Assembly (NCBI RefSeq): GCF_000633515.1
Contig: NZ_AYMP01000069.1
Location: 1 to 56,361 of the forward strand
Length of the DNA stretch: 56,361 nucleotides
Reading direction: 5' to 3'
DNA from: Morganella morganii H1r
GTDB taxonomy: Bacteria > Pseudomonadota > Gammaproteobacteria > Enterobacterales > Enterobacteriaceae
The notes under the pieces were generated by a model that was not told where the DNA came from, did not search any database, and saw nothing but the letters and a program-made list of their open reading frames with translations. Positions 26,118 to 35,717 of the stretch are shown piece by piece (positions within the stretch are counted from its first letter, which is position 1; every line of letters starts with the position of its first letter). The position numbers were made by a program, and so were the translations under genes.

Positions 26118-27851
26118 ATGGTGACGGGAGTTAAAAAAGTTGTTCCCATTTCCGCCATGATAGGAACACTGTTACTGACGCCTGTTTCGTGGGCCTCAAC
26201 AGCACCGGTAACGCATCTGACTGAAGCAGATGCCAAAGTGGAAAATCTGAAAGCATTTTCACAATCACCTGAAAATACAGAAACGCAGCCCGCAGAACCG
26301 GTGCCCGGTGTGACTGCACTGCCCCTGAACGATGTCGCTGACCGTATCCGCCGTGAAGTCCCGGCGGCAACCCCATTACTGTATACCGATACACTGACAA
26401 ACATTTATGCGGAACATCAGCTGAAACCGCTGTGGACCGATGAAAAAGCACGCCTGTCTCTGGAAAATCAGCTGGCGGAAGCCGCACTTGCCGGATTCCA
26501 GCCGCAGTTTTCGGCCTGGCTGAATGCCCTGGCACAAGCGGATCTGTCCCCGCTGGCACGGGATATGATTTTAACGGATGCGGCGCTGGGTTATCTCTAT
26601 TACCTCGACAACGTGAGCAGCAAAGGCGATAAATGGCTGTACGGTGCCCGTCCGTTCACGTTTGCGGCGGTCAGTGCCCCGTCACTGGCGCGGCTGAATA
26701 CAGCGGTACATAACGGCACACTGGCGGCATTTACAGACGCACTGTTACCGGCGAATAAGATGTATCAGCCGATGCGCAAAGCGATGCTGACAGAACTGGC
26801 GGACACCGCGCCGTGGCCGGAAATGGTGATTAACCGCACATTACGTCCGGGGGAAAGTCATGAATCCGTCGGGGCACTGCGTGAGATCCTGCACCGCTTT
26901 AATCTGATCTCTGCCAATGACATGATGAGCGCCGGTGCTGCTTACGATAAAACGCTGGTGGCGGCGGTTAAACAGTTTCAGTTACAGCATGGCCTGGAAG
27001 CCGATGGTATCATCGGCAAACAGACCCGCGAGTGGCTGAATAAGACACCACAGATGCGGGCTGCCATTATGGCGGTGAATATTCAGCGCCTGCGTATTAC
27101 GCCGGACAATGAGCCGACCGCTATTCTGGTTAATATTCCGGATTTTTCCCTGTATTTCTATGTGGATAATAATCTGATCCTGGAATCCAGAACCATTGTC
27201 GGCCGCGCTGAGCGTAAAACACCGATTATGTCCAGCGCCCTGAATAATGTGGTGATTAACCCGCCGTGGACGGTTCCGCCGACCATGAGCCGTCAGGATG
27301 TTGTGCCGCGCGGCAGGGCTGATCCAAGTTACTTCAGCAGTCGTGGTTACACCATCTATAACGGCTGGAGTAACAACGCCTCTGTGGTTGATCCGTACAG
27401 CATTGACTGGAGCGTTATCACGCCGTCAAACTTCCCGTACCGGATAACCCAGGCACCGGGCCCGTCCAACTCGCTGGGACGTTATAAATTCAATATGCCG
27501 AACTCAGAGGCGATTTATCTGCACGATACCCCGAACCACAGCCTGTTTAATAAAAACATGCGGGCTATCAGTTCCGGCTGTGTGCGGGTGAACAAAGCCA
27601 AAGATCTCGCGGCAATACTCCTTGGTGATGCGGGCTGGAACGAAAGCCGTGTGGATGGAGCACTGAAAGCGGGCAGTACCCGTTATGTCTCTATCCCGAA
27701 CCGTATTCCGGTTTATCTCTATTATCAGACTGCCTGGGTAAATGCGGAGAATATCCCGCAATATCGCGCGGATATTTACCGTTACGATGACAGCAGCCTG
27801 AAAGGTATTGATAAATTAACGGATATCACGCCTTTCCTGATAAAAAGCTGA
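26118..27851 (+). CDS. ldtD: L,D-transpeptidase LdtD (YcbB)
   Basis: LdtD makes 3-3 (meso-DAP to meso-DAP) crosslinks in peptidoglycan in the periplasm and can bypass beta-lactam-sensitive transpeptidases. The product has 577 residues, somewhat shorter than E. coli (615). A cleavable signal lies at about residues 8-27 (ISAMIGTLLLTPVSWAS). A scaffold region follows, then a peptidoglycan-binding helical domain (TLVAAVKQFQLQHGLEADGI). The YkuD catalytic domain carries IYLHDTPNHSLFNKNMRAIS followed by SGCVRV, with the active cysteine. The ATG is preceded by GAGAGGG. It has its own terminator and is separated from ycbK by 467 bp. E. coli ldtD follows mukB directly; here aphA intervenes. Confidence 0.95.
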   Translation: MVTGVKKVVPISAMIGTLLLTPVSWASTAPVTHLTEADAKVENLKAFSQSPENTETQPAEPVPGVTALPLNDVADRIRREVPAATPLLYTDTLTNIYAEHQLKPLWTDEKARLSLENQLAEAALAGFQPQFSAWLNALAQADLSPLARDMILTDAALGYLYYLDNVSSKGDKWLYGARPFTFAAVSAPSLARLNTAVHNGTLAAFTDALLPANKMYQPMRKAMLTELADTAPWPEMVINRTLRPGESHESVGALREILHRFNLISANDMMSAGAAYDKTLVAAVKQFQLQHGLEADGIIGKQTREWLNKTPQMRAAIMAVNIQRLRITPDNEPTAILVNIPDFSLYFYVDNNLILESRTIVGRAERKTPIMSSALNNVVINPPWTVPPTMSRQDVVPRGRADPSYFSSRGYTIYNGWSNNASVVDPYSIDWSVITPSNFPYRITQAPGPSNSLGRYKFNMPNSEAIYLHDTPNHSLFNKNMRAISSGCVRVNKAKDLAAILLGDAGWNESRVDGALKAGSTRYVSIPNRIPVYLYYQTAWVNAENIPQYRADIYRYDDSSLKGIDKLTDITPFLIKS

Positions 27852-27858
27852 TCGCAAG

Positions 27859-27893
27859 AAGCCGTTTATTTATTAAGAATAAACGGCTTTTTT
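27859..27893 (+). terminator. ldtD terminator
   Basis: AAGCCGTTTATT (27859-27870) and AATAAACGGCTT (27878-27889), 7-base loop, followed by Ts. Confidence 0.93.
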
Positions 27894-28318
27894 CTGTTGA
27901 AATATAATTAACCGGAAAACGATGTCCGTATAAAAATAATGGACGGCACAATATTATATCCGGTCATTCCGTTAATTAACTAAAAGTGATTAATTTTGCC
28001 GTATTGCCGTACCCGGCAAAGGCTCAGCGGATGCGGCATCGGACCGGCTGTACACCGGATGTTCACGAAAATGTCGGCGGAGTTTACTTTCTGCGTAAAA
28101 ATGTGTTTTTTTATTTGACTCCGGGGGATTGAATCGGTAAAAAATAGACGGTCAGTTTTGTTTATTGCTGTTTTCTTCATATTGACGTTAATATTGAAAT
28201 AACCTGACAAAAATTTACAGAAATAGACAAAACCGATCCGCTGCGGGTCTGAACGGTGAACACTATTATCGCTGTCCGGCCATGTAATATTTAATCAGAT
28301 AAAGAGTGATTACCGTCA
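27894..28318. other. Long AT-rich gap between ldtD and ycbK
   Basis: About 425 bases without a credible gene. Short open frames on both strands (for example plus from 27988, minus 27980-28210) lack ribosome sites and recognisable sequence. The stretch should carry the ycbK promoter; the nearest -10-like box is TATTAT at about 28263. No repeat, tRNA or mobile-element end was recognised. Confidence 0.5.
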
Positions 28319-28867
28319 ATGGATATAATTGATAATAACCGCCGTAAATGGCTGGGTTTTGGTGCGGCGGCGCTGGGGTTGGCTTTATTACCGAATCACG
28401 CATTTGCGTCCCTGACCACACCCCGGCCGAAAATTTTGCGGTTTGAAAACCTCAATACCGGTGAATTTTTAAAAGCAGAATTTTTTGACGGTAAACGTTA
28501 CAACCGCTCTGAACTGGCCCGCCTGAACAAGCTGTTCCGCGACCACCGCAGTAATAAAGTCAAAACTATTGACCCGCACCTGTTTGACCAGATGTATCTG
28601 TTACAGGTGATGATGAACATCAATAAACCTATTCAGCTGGTGTCCGGTTACCGTTCTCTGGTTACCAATAATGAACTGCGCAGAACCACTTCCGGTGTGG
28701 CAAAGAAAAGTTATCACACCCGCGGCCAGGCAATGGATTTCCGTATTCCGGGCATCCAGTTAAGTCAGGTGCGCAAAGCCGCTCTGAAAATGCGGGCGGG
28801 CGGTGTGGGCTATTATCCGTCCAGTAATTTCGTTCATATGGATACAGGACCGGTCAGAACGTGGTAA
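28319..28867 (+). CDS. ycbK: YcbK, Tat-exported M15-type (DUF882) peptidase-like protein
   Basis: A 182-residue protein, the same length as E. coli YcbK (MepK). The N-terminus NNRRKWLGFGAAALGLALLP is a twin-arginine signal ending near AFA. The mature part is a peptidase M15/DUF882 domain with SGYRS, SYHTRGQAMDFRI and FVHMDTGPVRTW, holding the zinc-binding histidines and aspartate. E. coli MepK is an endopeptidase that cleaves 3-3 peptidoglycan crosslinks, the bonds LdtD makes; having both genes side by side pairs synthesis with turnover. gloC follows 38 bp downstream and is probably co-transcribed. Confidence 0.94.
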   Translation: MDIIDNNRRKWLGFGAAALGLALLPNHAFASLTTPRPKILRFENLNTGEFLKAEFFDGKRYNRSELARLNKLFRDHRSNKVKTIDPHLFDQMYLLQVMMNINKPIQLVSGYRSLVTNNELRRTTSGVAKKSYHTRGQAMDFRIPGIQLSQVRKAALKMRAGGVGYYPSSNFVHMDTGPVRTW

Positions 28868-28905
28868 TCTGTTGTTATTACCCGCTTTAACCGGAGTTTT
28901 GTGTC

Positions 28906-29553
28906 ATGCAATATCATATTATTCCTGTCACCGGCTTTATGCAGAACTGCACCCTGATCTGGTGTGATGAAACAAAAGCCGCTGCCATTGTCGATCCCGG
29001 CGGTGAAGCACCGCGTCTTATCCGTGAAATTGAACAACGCGGCCTGAAACTGGAAAAAATTCTTCTGACTCATGGTCACTTTGACCATGTCGGCGCAACC
29101 GCTGACGTGGCAGAACACTTTAATGTGCCGATCATCGGCCCGCAAAAGGAAGATGCATTCTGGATTGACGGACTGACTCAGCAGAGCCGGATGTTTGGTG
29201 TGGAGCCGTGCCGTGCATTTACCCCGGATCAGTGGCTGGAAGAGGGCGACAAGGTCACCGTCGGCAATCTTGAGCTGGATGTGCTGCATTGCCCCGGCCA
29301 TACACCGGGTCATGTTATTTTTGTGGATAAGCAGGACAAACTGATTTCAATGGGTGATGTGCTGTTCAGAGGGGGCGTCGGCCGCAGTGACTTCCCGCGC
29401 GGTAATCATCAGGATCTGATCTGTTCAATTAAAGAAAAAGTGCTGCCGCTGGGGGATGAGTACCGTTTTATCCCGGGTCATGGCCCGATGTCCACACTCG
29501 GGGAAGAGCGCCGCACCAATCCGTTCTTACAGGACGAGCAGCCGGTCTGGTAA
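28906..29553 (+). CDS. gloC: Type II glyoxalase, metallo-beta-lactamase fold (YcbL)
   Basis: Hydrolyses S-lactoylglutathione to D-lactate and glutathione in methylglyoxal detoxification. The product has 215 residues (E. coli 215). The metal-binding THGHFDH is at residues 55-61. CPGHTPGHV provides the next histidine, [14 protein letters not shown] the bridging aspartate, and [13 protein letters not shown] the final histidine. It is the compact single-domain form lacking the C-terminal helical domain of classical GloB. Ends at a bidirectional terminator facing aspC. Confidence 0.94.
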   Translation: MQYHIIPVTGFMQNCTLIWCDETKAAAIVDPGGEAPRLIREIEQRGLKLEKILLTHGHFDHVGATADVAEHFNVPIIGPQKEDAFWIDGLTQQSRMFGVEPCRAFTPDQWLEEGDKVTVGNLELDVLHCPGHTPGHVIFVDKQDKLISMGDVLFRGGVGRSDFPRGNHQDLICSIKEKVLPLGDEYRFIPGHGPMSTLGEERRTNPFLQDEQPVW

Positions 29554-29573
29554 GCAATATTATTGCAGAAATA

Positions 29574-29602
29574 AAAATGCCTGACACCGTCAGGCATTTT
29601 TT
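29574..29602. terminator. Bidirectional terminator gloC/aspC
   Basis: AAAATGCCTGAC (29574-29585) and GTCAGGCATTTT (29589-29600), 3-base loop, A and T runs on either side; serves both convergent genes. Confidence 0.93.
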
Positions 29603-29617
29603 ATGGTCAAAACGAAA

Positions 29618-30808
29618 TTACAGCACTGCGACGATGGCTTCGCACAGCGGAACCATATTTTCCAGGGTCAGGCCGGCAACGTTAATACGGCCGGAGCTGA
29701 CAGCATATACCGCATATTCATCACGCAGACGCGCAACCTGTTCTTTGGTCAGGCCACTGAAAGAGAACATACCGTTCTGGCGGATAATAAAGCTGAAGTC
29801 CTGCTTCGCGCCTTTTTCCTGCAGGGTGTTCACAAAGAGCTGACGCATACGCTTGATACGCTCACGCATGGTGGTCAGTTCCTGAATCCATTCTTCTTTC
29901 AGTTCCGGATCAGACAATACTGTCGTTACCACAGCACCACCGTGTGACGGCGGGTTAGAGTAGTTAGTACGGATCACGATCTTGATCTGGCTGAACGCGC
30001 GATCGGCAGTGTCCGGATCGGCGGCAACCAGGGTGCAGGCACCGACACGTTCGTTGTACATGCCGAAGTTTTTAGAATAAGAACTGGCGACCAGCATCTC
30101 AGGATGGGATTTTGCGAAAATACGCAGCCCCTGAGCATCTTCATTCAGACCGGCGGCAAAGCCCTGATAAGCGAAGTCGAAGACCGGCAGCAGACCTTTT
30201 TCTTTTACCAGAACAGATAACTGTGCCCATTGTTCAGTTGTCGGGTCAATACCGGTCGGGTTATGGCAGCAGCCGTGCAGCAGGATCACATCACCGGCTT
30301 GTGCCGCTTCCAGGCTTGCCAGCATGCCATTGAAATCCAGGGCATGATTTTCGGCATCATAGTAATTGTATGTGCAGATTTCCAGACCGGCACCGGCAAA
30401 GATACCGTTATGGTTAGGCCAGGTCGGGTTGCTGATCCAGACACGTTTTGCGCTGGTTTGTTTAGCAATAAAATCAGCCGCGATACGCAGCGCACCGGTG
30501 CCGCCCGGTGCCTGTGCGGTACGGGCACGTTTGGCGGTGATGATATCGCTGTTATCACCGAACAGCAGTGCCTGAGTCACTGTCCCGAACTCAGGGATCC
30601 CGGTAATCGGCAGGTAGTTTTTCGTGGTTTCATTATCCAGCAGATACTTTTCCGCTTTTTTAACGCAGCTCAGTACCGGTGTTTTACCGGTTTCATCCTT
30701 GTAAACACCAATACCTAAATTGATCTTATTTTCACGGGGGTCCTGACGGAAGCTGTCAGCCAGACCTAAGATCGGGTCGGCAGGCGCGGCAGTAATATTC
30801 TCAAACAT
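29618..30808 (-). CDS. aspC: Aspartate aminotransferase
   Basis: AspC interconverts aspartate and oxaloacetate with glutamate/2-oxoglutarate; cytosolic, PLP-dependent class I. The product has 396 residues, the same as E. coli. The start [20 protein letters not shown] is family-identical; an in-frame upstream codon at 30823 is rejected for that reason. Substrate and cofactor segments include [30 protein letters not shown] and [17 protein letters not shown] with the Schiff-base lysine, plus the C-terminal [22 protein letters not shown] lies upstream of the ATG. The region ahead carries an ERIC element. Confidence 0.97.
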   Translation of the reverse strand: MFENITAAPADPILGLADSFRQDPRENKINLGIGVYKDETGKTPVLSCVKKAEKYLLDNETTKNYLPITGIPEFGTVTQALLFGDNSDIITAKRARTAQAPGGTGALRIAADFIAKQTSAKRVWISNPTWPNHNGIFAGAGLEICTYNYYDAENHALDFNGMLASLEAAQAGDVILLHGCCHNPTGIDPTTEQWAQLSVLVKEKGLLPVFDFAYQGFAAGLNEDAQGLRIFAKSHPEMLVASSYSKNFGMYNERVGACTLVAADPDTADRAFSQIKIVIRTNYSNPPSHGGAVVTTVLSDPELKEEWIQELTTMRERIKRMRQLFVNTLQEKGAKQDFSFIIRQNGMFSFSGLTKEQVARLRDEYAVYAVSSGRINVAGLTLENMVPLCEAIVAVL

Positions 30809-30980
30809 AGTTGTTGATCCCAATAGTATCTGATAATGCGGATAAGAGGACAGTCACAAGGCTATCAGGTTAACTCCCTGTAAATCATTTGCCAACTGTT
30901 TACAGAAAAAAGACGAAGATCTTGTGAAGTGGATGACGTCCTGTTGAGGTTTGTATGAAAATGCATCACAAAACGGGTTA
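30809..30980 (-). promoter_or_regulatory. aspC upstream region
   Basis: About 170 non-coding bases between the aspC start and the ERIC element; must hold the aspC promoter. I could not assign -35 and -10 boxes with confidence. Confidence 0.35.
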
Positions 30981-31106
30981 TATATCCAACGTCATTCAAG
31001 TTACAGGAAGGCGGCAAAGGAAGACAGATGGGGAGCATACATTAGTATGTGACCCAGCTGGCTGAGTGCAGCCAACGAACCTGTAGTTTGAATGAATAAG
31101 GATATA
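30981..31106. repeat. ERIC (intergenic repeat unit) element
   Basis: A 126-bp imperfect palindrome bounded by TATATCC (30981-30987) and GGATATA (31100-31106). The internal segments AACGTCATTCAAGTTACAGG, GGGGAGCATACATTAGTATG and GCTGAGTGCAGCCAACG are those of Enterobacterial Repetitive Intergenic Consensus elements (canonical length 126-127 bp). It lies between the aspC promoter and the porin terminator. Transcribed, it would fold into one long stem. Confidence 0.9.
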
Positions 31107-31116
31107 CAGATAACAA

Positions 31117-31142
31117 AAAACCCACGGCATACCGTGGGTTTT
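31117..31142 (-). terminator. Porin gene terminator
   Basis: AAAACCCACGG (31117-31127) and CCGTGGGTTTT (31132-31142) with A and T flanks; ends the minus-strand porin transcript. Confidence 0.9.
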
Positions 31143-31169
31143 GTATTCATATTCAGCGTAAAAGCTAAA

Positions 31170-32312
31170 TCAGAACTGGTAGGTCAGACCTAAACCAACA
31201 ACGTCACCGGTGTTGATTTGAGCACCACGGGTGAAGTCATTGTTGTCCAGCAGGTTGATTTTGTAATCAACGACTGCAGACATGTTTTTGTTGAAGTAGT
31301 AGTAAGCACCCAGGTCGATGTATTTAACCAGGTCTTCGCTGCCTTTAGTACCGTTGTTCAGGTCTTTACCTTTAGACTGCAGGTAAGCGATGGATGGACG
31401 CAGACCGAAGTCGAACTGATACTGTGCCACTAATTCGATGTTCTGAGTTTTGTTAGCGATCAGGCTATCTTCACCGTATTTGGTCATGTTACGGGTTTCA
31501 CCGTACATAGCAGCCAGGTACAGGTTGTTAGCGTCGTATTTAGCACCAACGTTCCATGCTTCAGCACGTTTGCCTTCAGCAGTAGAGTTGTACTGCTGGC
31601 CTAAAGTACGGGCAGAGTTAGAGTAACCAGCACCCAGAGTCACACCCCAGCCCAGATCGTAGGCAGAAGATAAACCGAAACCGTCGCCGTTTGCTTTAGC
31701 ATCAGCGGTATAATCAACTTCACCAGTTACTGGATCTTTGATTGCTTCGCCGCGGTTTGCGATAGAGTTATCGTCGTTAGCACCCTGATACTGCAGAGCG
31801 AAGCTCAGGCCATCAACATAACCGAAGAAATCGCTGTTACGGTAAGTCAGCAGGTTAGCGTTACGACCGGTCATGTAAACGTCGGTCTGAGCCATGGTGT
31901 CGCCACCGAACAGTGGCAGAACGTCGGTCCATGCTGCAGTGTCATATACCACACCGTAGTTACGGCCGTAGTCGATTGAACCGAATTCAGCGAATTTGAA
32001 ACCAGCGTAAGCTAAACGTACTTTGTTTTTGTTGTCGCCTTCAACGCCGTTGGTTTTGATTTCGTTTTCGAAACGACCGAAACCGGTCAGCTGGTCAGTG
32101 ATCTGAGTTTCACCTTTGATGCCGAAACGAACGCGTGAATCGTCGCCATCTTCTTTAGCGCCGTTGTCATCAGACTTAGCGAACATGTGACGAACGTCAA
32201 CTTTACCGTACAGGTCTACTTTGTTGCCGTCTTTGTTGTAGATTTCAGCTGCGTTTGCTGCACCAGCAACTAACAGAGCCGGGATAACCACTGCAAGAAT
32301 ATTGCGTTTCAT
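31170..32312 (-). CDS. ompF: OmpF/OmpC-type trimeric general porin
   Basis: A 380-residue outer-membrane diffusion porin. The signal peptide [21 protein letters not shown] is followed by mature [20 protein letters not shown], the enterobacterial porin start. The constriction loop L3 motif PLFGGDT is intact, and the C-terminal strand ends in phenylalanine ([10 protein letters not shown]), as required for BAM-dependent assembly. The ATG at 32312 has TGAGGGTAATAATA before it; upstream in-frame codons are rejected. Position between aspC and asnS, and a leader nearly identical to E. coli ompF, make it the positional ompF orthologue, though the coding sequence alone could equally be called OmpC. 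It is a main route for beta-lactams and small solutes. Confidence 0.92.
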   Translation of the reverse strand: MKRNILAVVIPALLVAGAANAAEIYNKDGNKVDLYGKVDVRHMFAKSDDNGAKEDGDDSRVRFGIKGETQITDQLTGFGRFENEIKTNGVEGDNKNKVRLAYAGFKFAEFGSIDYGRNYGVVYDTAAWTDVLPLFGGDTMAQTDVYMTGRNANLLTYRNSDFFGYVDGLSFALQYQGANDDNSIANRGEAIKDPVTGEVDYTADAKANGDGFGLSSAYDLGWGVTLGAGYSNSARTLGQQYNSTAEGKRAEAWNVGAKYDANNLYLAAMYGETRNMTKYGEDSLIANKTQNIELVAQYQFDFGLRPSIAYLQSKGKDLNNGTKGSEDLVKYIDLGAYYYFNKNMSAVVDYKINLLDNNDFTRGAQINTGDVVGLGLTYQF

Positions 32313-32402
32313 TATTATTACCCTCATTGGTGTTATTCGGACACCTGCCACTGCCAGAAATAGTTCTGAAAAAATTTGGAACTATTTATGAGAGTTTAGT
32401 GT
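32313..32402 (-). promoter_or_regulatory. Conserved ompF-type mRNA leader
   Basis: The leader contains CACTAAACTCTCATAAATAG, GGCAGTGGCAGGTGTCC and ATGAGGGTAATAATA, which I recognise as close matches to the E. coli ompF 5' untranslated region. The last segment overlaps the region paired by the MicF small RNA in E. coli. A short stem GGTGT/ACACC lies just before the ribosome site. Conservation at base level in a divergent organism implies the leader itself is under selection. Confidence 0.7.
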
Positions 32403-32451
32403 CGTCTGTGTCGGCGACCAGTGTTCCATTGGTAAAATATTTTATCTACCC

Positions 32452-32517
32452 TGAAAGTGCTACAAAAACGAAGAATCTGTAACAAATAGCAAAAAAGTAT
32501 TTCAAAATGTAAATAAT
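32452..32517 (-). promoter_or_regulatory. OmpR-like binding boxes upstream of the porin
   Basis: Read on the minus strand this interval carries TTTACATTTTGAAATAC, TTTGCTATTTGTTACAG and CGTTTTTGTAGCACTTTC in tandem. The last is almost identical to the third OmpR box of E. coli ompF (TTTGTAGCACTTTC); the others fit the degenerate AC/T-tract OmpR pattern at 20-bp spacing. Osmotic control by EnvZ/OmpR is therefore likely. Assignment is by eye. Confidence 0.65.
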
Positions 32518-32554
32518 TGGGAACTTTTTGAACAGTAAGATCACCAGACATAAA

Positions 32555-32582
32555 AAAAGCCGGCCTGAAGGCCGGCTTTTTA
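32555..32582 (-). terminator. asnS terminator
   Basis: AAAAGCCGGCC (32555-32565) and GGCCGGCTTTT (32570-32580) with a TGAA loop, flanked by A and T runs; ends the minus-strand asnS transcript just upstream of the porin regulatory region. Confidence 0.93.
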
Positions 32583-32604
32583 CATTCAATATTTTTGATG
32601 GAAA

Positions 32605-34005
32605 TCAGAATGTGGCGCTGCGCGGGGTGCGCGGGAACGGGATGGTTTCACGGATATTTGAGACACCCGTCACATATGAGACCAAACGTTCAAAACCCAG
32701 ACCGAAACCGGCATGCGGTACAGTGCCGTAGCGGCGCAGATCACGGTACCACCAGTAATCTTCTTTATTCATACCCAGTTCATCAAAGCGGGCATCGAGT
32801 TTGTCCAGACGCTCTTCACGCTGGGAACCCCCGATAATTTCACCGATCCCCGGTGCCAGCACGTCCATCGCTGCCACGGTTTTGCCATCTTCGTTTTCAC
32901 GCATATAGAAGGCTTTGATGGCTTTCGGGTAGTTTTTAACGACAACCGGGGCTTTGAAGTGTTCTTCCGCCAGGTAACGCTCGTGCTCAGAGGACATATC
33001 CACGCCCCAGTACACCTCGTTTTCAAAGGTTTTGCCGCAGTTTTCCAGGATTTTGATCGCATCGGTGTAATCAACCTGCGCGAAATCGGAAGTGACAAAA
33101 CGCTCCAGGCGTTCGATGGCTTCTTTATTAATACGCTCAGCAAAGAATTCGAGATCGTCACGGCGCTCTTCCAGAACCGCTTTGAAAACATATTTCAGCA
33201 TGGCTTCAGCCAGACCGGCGACATCATCCAGGTTGGCAAACGCCACTTCCGGCTCGACCATCCAGAATTCCGCCAGGTGGCGGCTGGTGTTGGAGTTTTC
33301 AGCACGGAATGTCGGCCCGAAGGTGTAGATTTTGCTCAGCGCAGAGGCATAAGCTTCACCGTTCAGCTGACCGGAGACGGTCAGGAATGCTTCCCGGCCG
33401 AAAAAGTCTTCGCTGAAATCCACTTCGCCTTTGTCGTTACGCGGCAGGTTGTGGAAATCCAGCGTGGAGACGCGGAACATTTCACCGGCACCTTCGGTAT
33501 CAGAGGTGGTGATCAGCGGGGTGGATACCCAGAAGAAACCCTGCTCATCAAAGAAACGGTGTAATGCCTGGGATAAGGTATGACGGACACGGGCAACCGC
33601 GCCAATCAGGTTAGTGCGCGGACGCAGGTGTGCCACTTCACGCAGATACTCAACAGAATGACGTTTTGCCGCCATCGGGTAGGTATCGGGATCATCAACC
33701 ATACCGACCACACGAACCTGTGAGGCATGGATTTCAAAGCTTTGTCCCTGGCCCGGGGATGCAACCACTTTCCCGGTGACTTCGACAGAACAGCCCGCCG
33801 TTAAATGAAGCACTTCATCATTATAATTAGGTAAATTACTTTCGATGACGGCCTGTACCGGATTAAAGCAGGAACCGTCGTAGACGGCGAGGAATGAGAT
33901 CCCGGCTTTTGAATCTCTCCTTGTACGGACCCAACCCTGTACTGTGACTTCGCTGTCAACAGGTACACGGCCTTGCAGTACATCGACCACAGGCGCTATG
34001 CTCAT
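32605..34005 (-). CDS. asnS: Asparaginyl-tRNA synthetase
   Basis: Charges tRNA-Asn with asparagine; cytosolic homodimer of class IIb. The product has 466 residues, equal to E. coli. The N-terminal OB-fold anticodon-binding domain covers residues 1 to about 100 ([20 protein letters not shown]). Class II motif 1 lies around [18 protein letters not shown], motif 2 is [20 protein letters not shown], and motif 3 is [15 protein letters not shown] near the C-terminus. Its leader (34006-34100) carries an 8-bp inverted repeat. It lies between pncB and the porin as in E. coli. Confidence 0.98.
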   Translation of the reverse strand: MSIAPVVDVLQGRVPVDSEVTVQGWVRTRRDSKAGISFLAVYDGSCFNPVQAVIESNLPNYNDEVLHLTAGCSVEVTGKVVASPGQGQSFEIHASQVRVVGMVDDPDTYPMAAKRHSVEYLREVAHLRPRTNLIGAVARVRHTLSQALHRFFDEQGFFWVSTPLITTSDTEGAGEMFRVSTLDFHNLPRNDKGEVDFSEDFFGREAFLTVSGQLNGEAYASALSKIYTFGPTFRAENSNTSRHLAEFWMVEPEVAFANLDDVAGLAEAMLKYVFKAVLEERRDDLEFFAERINKEAIERLERFVTSDFAQVDYTDAIKILENCGKTFENEVYWGVDMSSEHERYLAEEHFKAPVVVKNYPKAIKAFYMRENEDGKTVAAMDVLAPGIGEIIGGSQREERLDKLDARFDELGMNKEDYWWYRDLRRYGTVPHAGFGLGFERLVSYVTGVSNIRETIPFPRTPRSATF

Positions 34006-34032
34006 AGTGGAAACTCTCTCTTCTTATATAGG

Positions 34033-34078
34033 TCTGTTACACGCGTTACCCGCCATCCTCTGAGATGTGAGTAACAGA
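34033..34078 (-). repeat. Inverted repeat in the asnS leader
   Basis: TCTGTTAC (34033-34040) and GTAACAGA (34071-34078) are perfect complements 30 bases apart, within the untranslated region before asnS. It could be a leader stem or an operator; nothing known to me identifies it. Confidence 0.45.
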
Positions 34079-34170
34079 ATAGTCATCAGTTGCCGTCAAA
34101 CGGGCAATCTCACTATGTTACTTGCTCACTCTCAGGAAACAAGCAGAAATTGGGGATTAACCGCCCGAAA

Positions 34171-34199
34171 AACAGAAAAAATAACCGTCTTTTTCTGTT
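34171..34199 (-). terminator. pncB terminator
   Basis: AACAGAAAAA (34171-34180) and TTTTTCTGTT (34190-34199), AT-rich stem with a 9-base loop, about 30 bases past the pncB stop on the minus strand. Confidence 0.75.
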
Positions 34200-34228
34200 C
34201 TCCGGGGGATGGCGTATAAAAGGCAGGA

Positions 34229-35443
34229 TCAGCAGGCGCGCTGAACGTGGGGAATATCAAATGCGCGGCGCAGTTTATCGACAAATTCATCATCTTCACA
34301 GATGGTTTTGCCGGGGCTGTCAGAGAGCTTGGCAACCGGTTTGCCGTTGCATTCCACCAGCTTGATAACAATATTGAGCGGCTCAACATCCGGGATATTG
34401 CAGGTCAGGCGGGTGCCGATACCAAATACCAGGTTTATCCGGTCACAGAAATGGGCATAAAGCGCGAGGGCTTTGCGGAAATCCAGATTGTCTGAAAAAA
34501 CCAGCGTTTTGCTCATCGGGTCGATACCCAGCTTTTCATAGTGAGCAATCGCTTTTTCGCCCCATTCCACCGGATCCCCGGAATCGTGGCGCAGACCCTG
34601 GTAGGCGCGGGCAAACGGGGCATCGAAATCGCGCAGGAAAGCATCCATGGTGATGCAGTCTGTTAAGGCGACACCGAGCTGATCCGGATATTCATCGAGC
34701 CAGGTCTGGAGAGCGGCGCGCTGGCTGTTGGCCAGTTCCGCGCTGATTTGCTGATGTGCCTGGAACCATTCGTGTGCCTGGGTGCCGACCGGCTCCAGAT
34801 CGAGTTCTTTCGCCAGCAGGTAATTGCTGGTGCCGACCAGATACGGGAAATGTTGTTTCAGTTCCGTGACAATCGCCTTCTGAACATCAAAAGAGAAACG
34901 GCGGCGGGTGCCGAAATCCATCAGTTTAAAACGGCTGAGGTCGATCCCTGCCTGCTCTGCATCCTGATAAAAACGGGCTACCAGCTCACGCAGACGGATA
35001 ACGGCATCTTCCGGCGTGACCTGCGGTGATTCATGGAGGTGAACGAGTTCACTGATCAGCGCCAGCAGCGGTACTTCCCACAGGATAACGTCCACCCACG
35101 GGCCGCTGATACGGATAGACAGCTGACCGTTGCTGTCACAGCGGATATTCACCTGTGACGGGTCAAACCGGAACTGACGGAACCAGGCGAGATAGTCCGC
35201 CGAAAAGAACGGCAGGCGGGCCAGATAGTTGTACTCGTCATCACTGACTGACAGCTCTGACATCATTGCCACCCTGTGGCGCAGTTCATCTGCGTACTGC
35301 CCCAGCCGTTTGCTGCTCCGGCAGCGGAATTCCGCGACCACCGGAATTGAGCGGTAATGATGGAACACTGCCTGCTGCATATGCAGCTTATACGCATCGG
35401 TATCCAGCAGTGATGTGATAATCGGGGTTGCTTCTGAATTCAT
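34229..35443 (-). CDS. pncB: Nicotinate phosphoribosyltransferase
   Basis: Makes nicotinate mononucleotide from nicotinate and PRPP with ATP hydrolysis, the salvage entry to NAD. The product has 404 residues from the ATG at 35443 (E. coli 400); an in-frame TTG at 35470 is less likely. Family signatures include [38 protein letters not shown], the phosphorylated-histidine segment [19 protein letters not shown] and [24 protein letters not shown] half-site resembling NadR sites stands at 35477-35482 on the minus strand, just before the gene. Divergent from pepN. Confidence 0.96.
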   Translation of the reverse strand: MNSEATPIITSLLDTDAYKLHMQQAVFHHYRSIPVVAEFRCRSSKRLGQYADELRHRVAMMSELSVSDDEYNYLARLPFFSADYLAWFRQFRFDPSQVNIRCDSNGQLSIRISGPWVDVILWEVPLLALISELVHLHESPQVTPEDAVIRLRELVARFYQDAEQAGIDLSRFKLMDFGTRRRFSFDVQKAIVTELKQHFPYLVGTSNYLLAKELDLEPVGTQAHEWFQAHQQISAELANSQRAALQTWLDEYPDQLGVALTDCITMDAFLRDFDAPFARAYQGLRHDSGDPVEWGEKAIAHYEKLGIDPMSKTLVFSDNLDFRKALALYAHFCDRINLVFGIGTRLTCNIPDVEPLNIVIKLVECNGKPVAKLSDSPGKTICEDDEFVDKLRRAFDIPHVQRAC

Positions 35444-35717
35444 GGCGCTTTCAGCATCCTCACGGAGCAATCAACCTAAACAGGTTATAGCTTACTATTG
35501 TCTGCGTATAGTAACACGTTATTTTCCCTGTGCGTGATGTTCAGCGTGCAATCACATTATTTGTTAACATTTTATTCATATCTGATGCGGTACCGCACCG
35601 TCAGGAAATCAGGGCGTATCACAAACTGCTAAAATTTCGTTTACCACGGCGCCTGAATTATGAGAGCCTAATAACAGCGTAATTGTAATCATTTAATAAA
35701 ACAGTGAAGAGAAAACC
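35444..35717. promoter_or_regulatory. Divergent pncB/pepN promoter region
   Basis: Contains a perfect interrupted palindrome TTACTAT-N9-ATAGTAA (35492-35514) close to pncB, and a TGTTTA half-site (35477-35482, minus strand) like one arm of the NadR box TGTTTA-N6-TAAACA. The rest, up to pepN, is AT-rich. The ribosome site of pepN is GAAGAGAAAACC. No clear -35/-10 pair was fixed. Confidence 0.5.

Noticed and set aside
27980-28210. 76-codon minus-strand frame between ldtD and ycbK
   Set aside because: No ribosome site, no family resemblance, low-complexity AT-rich composition.
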